A stretch of DNA of 64,000 bases, from positions 185,001 to 249,000 of the forward strand of contig JADANN010000443.1 of the NCBI GenBank assembly GCA_018806985.1. The letters run 5' to 3'. Positions 58,201-64,000 of this stretch are shown here, piece after piece; position 1 is the stretch's first letter; each line of letters opens with the position of its first letter. A program made the translations under genes and the position numbers. Source of the DNA: Angiostrongylus vasorum. Lineage: Eukaryota > Nematoda > Chromadorea > Rhabditida > Metastrongylidae. The notes below the pieces were generated by a model that saw nothing but the letters and a program-made list of their open reading frames with translations, was not told the DNA's origin and did no database searches.

Positions 58201-61200
58201 AACGAGAAGTGTATTGAGAAAAAAATACAAATCGAAGAGCTCGACCTAAAACTTCAAGTCGAGAGGAGCTTCAATGTGCTTATACTAGCTGAGTCACGCA
58301 GTGACAGATTATTTTCTGATACCTCAATTCTTTCCACATGTCATCCAATTGGGAGACATAGATAAGAGCATGATCGTTCTATAGAGCGTCAAAGCCTTGA
58401 TGATGGGCATTTCTGTTGTAATTTGTACGAACACCATCTAAATTCTGGCCACATATCTCTTTAATAGAGGCGCATGTGGTACAGTGGCTAGAGGCGTCGT
58501 GAAATACAGACGGGTTCGATCCTGCTCTCCAGGATCACCAAGCCTTCCATCTTTCTGGGGGGCGACAAATTGATACCAGACCTGTGTGGGAGGATAGCTG
58601 CACTAACTCGATACAGCGGTAGGCCACCGCGACTCATTATATGGAGGATATATGCATTCTTTCATCTCTATGTTTAATAAAATTGAATACATGGCACATC
58701 CCATTTATCAACGCAGGGAGTATTATCTTCTAATCTCTTCTACTAGTAACAAACACCTGACATGTGGATGAAGTTCACTACAAAACGGCTCATCATTCGT
58801 TTAAGGACCATCGCGTATTCAGTCTGACTTGAACCATTTCGTGTTTTTCATGCATTTCCTATTCAGTACTCGTTTTTTAAATTCTTTCCACTGCGCCCTT
58901 GCTCAACTTCGATTTTGACAAACATCAACCATGTTTTCATCGATATGCTTCAGCTTGTTTCCGCATCTATACTCTTCCGTCAAAGTGCTTTTCATCAACT
59001 TCCTGATTCCATACGAAGACATCCTAAGGTTGGCACCCAATTAGCTCTACCAAATTTCGTTCTCATAAGACGTTTTTATTGCTACAATTTCTCTGGAAGG
59101 GATGCTGCTCTGGAAAACAAGTAGCGTCCTTGAACATATTCTATAACATTTTTTGCACTATATTCATACATATCGTCAACTTTCTTCAGCTCTAACCTTA
59201 CAGCATTATTGACCTAGTCAGCCACACGATAAATAATACGAAAAGGATAAAGCTCTCGGCGTTGATCAATCCCTTAGGGATGCGTCATACACTCGATTTC
59301 ATTGAGTATCGTTGAAGGTGATTGAATGCATATCTGGCTTTTACAAAGACTCGCGGTGGCCTGTTGATGTATCGAGCCAGTGCTGCTACCCTTCCAGATG
59401 AGTCTGGTACCAATTTGGGACTCCGGAGGGATGCAACGCTTGGTAGGCCATGGGCGCGGGGATCGATTCCACGTGTGTGTTGCGGGGTGCCTTCGATCAT
59501 TGCGCCACACGCGCCCTTCAGCCACACAATGAAAAGAAAAAACTGTATCTACGTAGGCTACATAAAACAAGTCCAACTTCATATACATCACATGATTTAG
59601 ACTTCTCTAGTTTGTATCCCAGAGAAAAAAGTTCAACTTCTAAAATTGGGGTGGAACTGCTGAATGCGAGCTATCTCCTTGACCTCTGACCTGGGATCTC
59701 CTTGACCGACATGAATTCATTTTCAGAATTATGACGATGATGGTCATGAAGAAGAACAGAGAACTGGAAAGTATAAGGTCTGTTTTATGGGGCTTTAATT
59801 GGGAATATTAGAGATCTTTCACAAAAATTTCTGCAAATCTTTTTTGAAATGGTTTCAGGGAGGAACTTATCACACTGAGCCGGATAACGTGGAGAAGTCT
59901 GATCTGTACAAGTAAGCAATGAGAACATTACTTCAGATAAGCTTTCGCTTTTTTAACCTGTGCACATTGGAGAAAGCTGGAAAGTAATCATTCTAATATT
60001 CGTCAAGCACCCTCCACTATATTCTGGTGTGAATGGAATCGATTTTTTCGATAAACTTGCTGAATCTATTTGAAATGAGGAAATAGTCAGTGGAAGGAAA
60101 AAGCCACAGGTCTAGTACGAATTCATGATAGAGAATTCTTTGTTTGAGCTTAAAGAACGTTGCCTGTACTATTAATACGACTTGAAGATATCAATTGGAA
60201 AGAGTTTGCACCTAACCAGTATGATATCGAGATATTTACAAAACTTGGACCTCAGTCCAGATTCAAACCTAAGATTACCTTTTCGAGGACTCACGTGTTG
60301 CCCGCTGCACCAATGAGTTCCCTGCTTTACCTTTCTCTCAGTCAGCTTTCTAGCTAACGGTGCCATCAGCAATCATTCGTCAACGGGAAGGCTCCTAAGA
60401 GCACAAATCTGCATTGTATTCAGTTAAGCTGAGGATGTAGTGGAGATTACAAATGTTTAACTTTCTATCTACTAAGTACTATTTTTTCACGGCAGCGCAT
60501 AATGTGAGATACAACCGCAATAATGCTGAGCTATTTGCAAAACTTCTGTCAAAACATTTGTGCTTGCCAGATTATTCCCGTTAACTAGTGGCTGCTGTTG
60601 GCAGCGTTAGGATTAGGATAGATAAATAGTGGTTAAGAAAATGGCAAAGCGAGGGCCTCAGTGGTGCAATGGGTAACACGTGAGCCGTCGGAAAAGGTAA
60701 TCGCAGATTCGAATCTGGACTGGGGTTCGTGTTTTGCAAATATCTCAGCATCATGGTGGTTGTATTTCACACCATACGTGTTAGACATTAATAGATTGTA
60801 AATAAAAAACTTAAACACTGTGAGTTCGTACTCAATAAGTAAATAGTCATACTTTTAATGATTGAAAAGCCTTTAATATAATAGTAGTATTAATTCATTT
60901 TGCAACCGATTTGTGGTTTCTTTTTACATAGCCTCATTAGGGAGGTAGGTGGGAAAATGACGTAACATGTTCACTTTTTCCCCCTTCATGTTGAACGCTA
61001 TAAGGGCTTGTTGGAAGGACAAGTTTAAGCTCTGATGACTTTTAAAGTGTAAAAGGATGAACTGAGAACGGGTGCAGAGAGGTGGTTAGAGACACCTTGA
61101 AATACACACATGCTTTTTGGTTTGATCCCGCCTCCCGAGATAAATAAGCGTGCATTCTATTCGAGATCGGCGAATTACTACCAGGCTAGTCTAGAAGGAA

Positions 61201-63048
61201 AAAAGATTGGCTTAAGTGTTGTTTTGTTATTGTTTTATTTTATTTATGTTATTCTAATGCTGAGCTTAATAGAAAGTCGGTCGTTGAAATTACTGTCTTA
61301 AATGATTGGTAGTCCCGCTCATGTCAGTCTAGGATAAATAATGCATTCATTCAACTTCACGATGAAATCAATAAACTTCTCGACTATACAAGTGGATTCA
61401 AATACATGGTATATCCCTAAGGGGTTCCCAAAGCCGACTTTCCATTAACCTCGAAATTGATCGCAATAATTCACTTCTTTTCTTCAATGACCAAACAAGA
61501 AGTTGGTATTATAGAATTTACTGGCACGCAATAGCCGAAGTCTCGGAGGTTTGACTTTATTTAAAGGTTGGAAAGTCAAATTGACATGCAATCTACTCAG
61601 CCGAACACTTTTTATTTAGCATGGAACTCTTTGCCCTTTATCCCTTTGATAAACCTGTAATTTACGATCACTTGAGGCCGACCTTCACGCAGATATTGAA
61701 CGGTTTTCTGTAAGGCCTGCAGCGGTTTCGAGTCAATAATTTGCTCATGTCATGAGTTGGTGGCGTTAGAGTTGGATGAATACATGCTTCGAAAGGAGTT
61801 GTCTAATTCTTGAAAAGCGGATTTCAAAGCATTGCTAATTCGGACGCCTTTAGTTGTTCACAAATCGTTCTAGCCTTAGGTGACTGTGGGTTGTTGTGAA
61901 CAAAACAAAAGAGCTCGTCTCGACGTTCTTCACCAACACAACGACCTCTAGGCGGCGAACACGGTGCAACGTTCTGCTCTAAAAGAATGAGGAGAACCGG
62001 ATCCCGAATGAATCGCTCACGGTCCCCTCGCTCAATGTAGAGTTTCTTTTGAGAACAACGACAAGAGTGCTGTTGCTAAACACCTACTCGCAATAGATTA
62101 CCACTTGAAATAGAAATTTGTCCACTTGCGTTTTGGCTGCTTCTCACTGAAATCCTAAGATGAAAAAAATTTTTTCCGAATTGGCGCCCTAACATCTCAC
62201 CAGTACAATTTTCTGCTCATCGAGTGGCAAGCGGGAACAAATTTCGAATGGTGTTTATAGAAATAAGCAAAGAGATATGTGCTAAGCACAAATGTAACAG
62301 GCACATCCACTACGACGGCTACTTATTTTTACGTCCAGTATGAGTGGCAAACTTTTTCCGAAAAAGCAGCATTTCTGTATTTTTTTATAGGTAGAATATG
62401 GATTAACACATGTAGTAAAGAAGCTATCGATGAAATGCAAAATGAACAGAGGAAAGCGGTTGTGTAGAAAACAGTGAAGAAAGAGTGAATGATATATGAC
62501 TCATACCAGCCAACCTACCCATACCATACATGAATGATGTCGACGCGAGCATTTTGAACAAAACCATAAAATTCGAGTCTTATTTGAGCCCAGAATATAG
62601 GAAATAGCAAAGCCATAAAGATGCAGAGATGTCTACACGTGATTTTCTATACCTGTGCTGAGATATTTATACCTTGATATCTGACACCTAAGGTTTCGAG
62701 TTTTGCCCATGTCTCAGCACCCTTATGGTTGTACTTCACAGTGCATCTTGCTATGAAAAAAAAGAATATAAAGCAGATAAAAACTAAGGCATAATAATTG
62801 TTATTTCAGCACGATTTCTTCTCCGAAGTCACCAAGTGAATTTGATTTTACGCGTGAGATTTCTCCCATTTCTTCTCACTGGGAGGATCTTCCGTCTTCT
62901 GAGAATGATTTATCTTACGTTGGCCACAGTTCGGTGCCACTGGGAAGGTTCGTGTTCGCTTTTTTTAACCGACAAACTTGACAGTTTATGCGTTCTCTGT
63001 AATCGTCAGGAGTTGCAGACGAAGAAGAACTAAAAGCTCAGCTGTCTA
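52280..63048 (+). CDS. Secreted acidic repeat-poor protein, multi-exon, unknown family
   Basis: Exon 1 52280-52500 encodes a signal peptide (MRAFIVLFIPVVIA, cut before KPDFP) and a proline/tyrosine-rich start. Further exons with canonical borders: 54644-54837 (VDHDFINVHVRSGPTPPP), 55513-55657 (NDGERLQHKRKLSTGST), 58072-58158 (DYSQETLEISGSLHRSGGEQ), 59727-59777 (NYDDDGHEEEQRTGKYK), 59859-59911 (GGTYHTEPDNVEKSDLY), 62810-62835 or 62810-62947, and 63010-63048 (VADEEELKAQLS). Phases fit for 54644 to 55513, 58072 to 59727 to 59859 to 62810, and, using the short form of exon 62810-62835, on to 63010. Two junctions (52500 to 54644 and 55657 to 58072) do not fit, so small exons are missing there. The stop codon is not located and the gene may run on. 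The product is hydrophilic, acidic, without cysteine pattern or membrane helix, possibly an extracellular matrix or secreted worm-specific protein. The introns hold at least nine SINE or family-B copies. Confidence 0.6.
52888..53135 (-). mobile_element. Family B, 5'-truncated
   Basis: Plus-strand text TTACTTGATACTTGAATAGC to CCAGGCTTCCAGAGGGA. The outer 5' third of the element is missing. Confidence 0.85.
53210..53375 (-). mobile_element. SINE-S1 partial copy
   Basis: Tail and tRNA-like core on the minus strand. Box B reads ATCGGGTTCGATCCCCACC, close to tRNA consensus. Confidence 0.8.
53466..53630 (+). mobile_element. SINE-S1 partial copy
   Basis: Plus: ACCCGCATGGTGTGGTGGTG, box B GCGCGTTCGATCCATACC, then GTTTTGCAAATATCTCAGCA. 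Faces the copy at 53210-53375. Confidence 0.8.
53741..54022. mobile_element. SINE-S1 inverted dimer, second locus
   Basis: Minus-oriented part to about 53820, the junction CCGGGGGTAGAACTAGCTGA, then a plus-oriented S1 to AGAGTAGGCAGTAAATAATA. Same architecture and junction as 45649-45934, but with its own outer flanks. Confidence 0.85.
54460..54545. mobile_element. MITE family M-like fragment
   Basis: GCGGCTCTGATAAAGGCGAA, then CGCCGAAACGTCAGCTTG and CACCTCGTGTTTGC end. It lies in intron sequence of the secreted-protein gene, just before exon 54644. A related piece lies at 56700-56755. Confidence 0.4.
54891..55160 (+). mobile_element. SINE-S2 copy
   Basis: Plus: GGGGGCACGTGGAGCGCATT (box A), CATCGGTCCC (weak box B), CTCCGGGGTCGGCAAATTGA body, tail through ATCCTTCACGGATAGATCAA. 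Confidence 0.85.
55800..56182 (-). mobile_element. Family B, full copy
   Basis: Plus-strand text TAGTACTTGATACTTGAACG with the RTE2 tail (GTGTGGGCCCCAGCATAAG) through GAAGCAGTAAACCGTTGAGA. One of the least-diverged copies. Confidence 0.9.
57314..57482 (+). mobile_element. SINE-S1, leader-less copy
   Basis: Plus: GGACCTGCATGGTGTAGTGG, box B region GCGCGTTCGTTATCCACC, GGAGTTCTGCAAACATCTCA, tail AATAGGCAGTAAATAAAAAA. Confidence 0.85.
58463..58718 (+). mobile_element. SINE-S2 copy, diverged
   Basis: Plus: AGGCGCATGTGGTACAGTGG (box A), ACGGGTTCGATCCTGC (well-preserved box B at about 58508), GCGACAAATTGATACCAGAC body, tail GGCACATCCCATTTATCAAC. Confidence 0.85.
59248..59517 (-). mobile_element. 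SINE-S2 copy, near complete
   Basis: Minus: GGGCGCGTGTGGCGCAATGA (box A), box B GGAATCGATCCCC, GTCCCAAATTGGTACCAGAC body. Inserted about 210 bp before exon 59727 of the secreted-protein gene. Confidence 0.9.
60215..60445 (-). mobile_element. SINE-S1, diverged copy
   Basis: Minus strand: tail end at ATATCGAGATATTTACAAAA, box B-like CTTAGGTTTGAATCTGGA, TCGTCAACGGGAAGGC block and GTTAAGCTGAGGATGTAG leader (plus text). Confidence 0.75.
60655..60800 (+). mobile_element. SINE-S1 with tRNA-Arg-like head
   Basis: GGGCCTCAGTGGTGCAATGG, then GTAACACG, a TCGG-containing loop and AGATTCGAATCTGGAC follow the length and landmarks of nematode tRNA-Arg, with box A and box B at their proper spacing. The 3' part is the S1 body (GTTTTGCAAATATCTCAGCA). 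The acceptor stem is imperfect and it runs on into SINE sequence, so I do not call a tRNA gene. Confidence 0.7.
61072..61200 (+). mobile_element. SINE-S2-like head and middle
   Basis: GGGTGCAGAGAGGTGGTTAG (box A-like), TTGGTTTGATCCCGCC (box B at 61118), then GATCGGCGAATTACTACCAG (S2 body). The tail may continue weakly at 61340-61440. Confidence 0.55.
61201..62649. other. Intronic or intergenic, no exon supported
   Basis: It holds the 28-bp block 61583-61610 shared with 24767-24794. No splice-bounded open frame was found. Confidence 0.45.
62650..62780 (+). mobile_element. SINE-S1 tail fragment
   Basis: GTTTTGCCCATGTCTCAGCA to CATCTTGCTATGAAAA matches the S1 3' half. The head is unrecognisable. 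It lies 30 bp before the acceptor of exon 62810. Confidence 0.55.
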
Positions 63049-63462
63049 GTGAGATTTTCCTTCACTTCTTCTCGCCTTGTTTGAACTACTTGCGCGATCC
63101 ACTTATCTTATCAATCAATGAGAAAATTATCATCTTACCTACAAATTTGCTGTTGTCAGATGTTTTCCAGCATGTAAATCCGAATTTATTCCTAGGTTTT
63201 TTTATTTTGAAAAATAGCCCGCCGTGGTTCGAAAGCTTTAAGAACACGTCTATGGGATTGAACGTCCGAAAACAGCGCTATGTCCAATGGTAGCTATCCA
63301 ACTTTATGTAGCACAATATTGCTTACAACATATTACTTTCATTAGATTCATCACACTTTTTTCACATCATTGCAAATAATTGTTCACGCCCATGCGATTT
63401 CAATGCCAAAAGTCATCTTTACTATCATGAAACTGAAACATAGTATGTATAGAACATAAAAA

Positions 63463-63736
63463 AAGATGAAACTCTCGGCGTTGATCAATCCCTGAGGGGT
63501 GCGCCATGCATTCGACTTCATTAAGCATCGTTGGAAGTGACTGAATACATATCTGGCCTTTACAATGACCCGCAGTGACCTATCGATGTAACGATCTAGT
63601 GCTGCTATCATCCCAGACAAGTCTGGTACCAATTTGCCGACCCTGTGAGGATGGAGGGCTTGGTGGGCCCAGGGCGCCGAGATCGATTCCAGGTGTGTGC
63701 CGCAGTGGCGCCTCCAACCACTGCGCCACACGTGCC
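63463..63736 (-). mobile_element. SINE-S2 copy, near complete
   Basis: Minus: GGGCACGTGTGGCGCAGTGG (box A), box B GGAATCGATCTC, GTCGGCAAATTGGTACCAGA body, tail at AAACTCTCGGCGTTGATCAA (plus text). Confidence 0.9.
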
Positions 63737-63772
63737 CTTGCGTAGAACATACGTTTCCCTATGTTTATGTAG

Positions 63773-63850
63773 ACATATATATATGTATATGTATATATAG
63801 GTTTCCTTATGGTATATATAAGTTTTCTTATGTTTAGGTAAACATATATA
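63773..63850. repeat. TA-rich tandem stretch
   Basis: Alternating ACATATATATATGTATATG units and two TTTCCTTATG/TTTTCTTATG steps. Confidence 0.7.
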
Positions 63851-63854
63851 ATTT

Positions 63855-64000
63855 TAACCTTTTCCTACTCTTTTTTAATGGCAGGGTATGGATATTGCGA
63901 AATATAACTTCAACGAAGCTGAGATATTTACAAAACTCTGGACCGCAGGTGCCTATGGTGGGGAACGAACGCGCTATTGTCCTTTCCGGGGAGTAACGCG
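63855..64000 (-). mobile_element. SINE-S1, cut by window end
   Basis: Plus text CCTACTCTTTTTTAATGGCA through GAACGAACGCGCTATTGTCC to the last base. The head lies outside the window. Confidence 0.85.

Noticed and set aside
60655..60735. A functional tRNA-Arg gene.
   Set aside because: Boxes are good but the acceptor stem is imperfect, and the sequence continues directly into the S1 SINE body.
1..64000. CRISPR array, bacterial operon, phage or plasmid features.
   Set aside because: Repeats are dispersed, not regularly spaced. Genes are split by introns and no prokaryotic signals are present.

Overview
This is eukaryotic DNA and almost certainly from a nematode. Exons are short (50-190 nt), several introns are only about 50 nt, splice acceptors are of the TTTTCAG type, and the first coding exon of one gene sits directly behind such an acceptor, as expected for spliced-leader trans-splicing. 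From memory, the dominant reverse transcriptases look like the RTE-type endonuclease/reverse transcriptases that fill hookworm (Ancylostoma/Necator) genomes, so a strongylid is my best guess. No database was searched. There is no bacterial operon structure, CRISPR array or rRNA gene, and no intact tRNA gene.

Layout. 0-5 kb: an RTE1 reverse-transcriptase relic (+) interrupted by unrelated DNA and joined to an RTE2 copy (-), then SINE and MITE pieces. 5-14 kb: sparse exon-like stretches (best: the 3' end of a gene at 7.9-8.4 kb), SINE-S3 copies, AT-rich DNA. 14-20 kb: a minus-strand Rho guanine-nucleotide exchange factor (ECT-2-like DH domain) with an RTE1 copy (-) beside or inside it. 20.9-23.8 kb: RTE1 copies, two of them internally deleted. 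25.4-26.1 kb: a Penelope-like element (RT plus GIY-YIG). 29.3 kb: one CTU2-like zinc-knuckle exon running into a SINE cluster. 30.7-42.1 kb: exons of one, or less likely two, minus-strand genes resembling the centriolar protein SPD-2/CEP192, carrying a nearly full-length but dead RTE2 (34.3-37.2 kb) in the middle. 42.1-42.7 kb: a plus-strand frame broken by one TGA. 45-47.6 kb: a nest of SINEs and a second Penelope fragment. 52.3-63.0 kb: a plus-strand gene for an unrecognised secreted acidic protein whose introns are loaded with SINEs.

The most instructive part is how the repeats relate to each other. Family B (about 390 bp, seven dispersed copies) is the RTE2 5' untranslated region fused directly to the last dozen codons and 3' tail of RTE2, which makes it a LINE-derived non-autonomous element. 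RTE1 shows a similar short derivative. SINE-S1 has a tRNA-Arg-like head, and two of its inverted dimers share the same head-to-head junction at two loci, so the dimer itself has probably been copied. SINE-S2 and S3 share a middle module but have different tails. Gene models below are by eye: exon phases were checked, and unresolved phase conflicts are stated.
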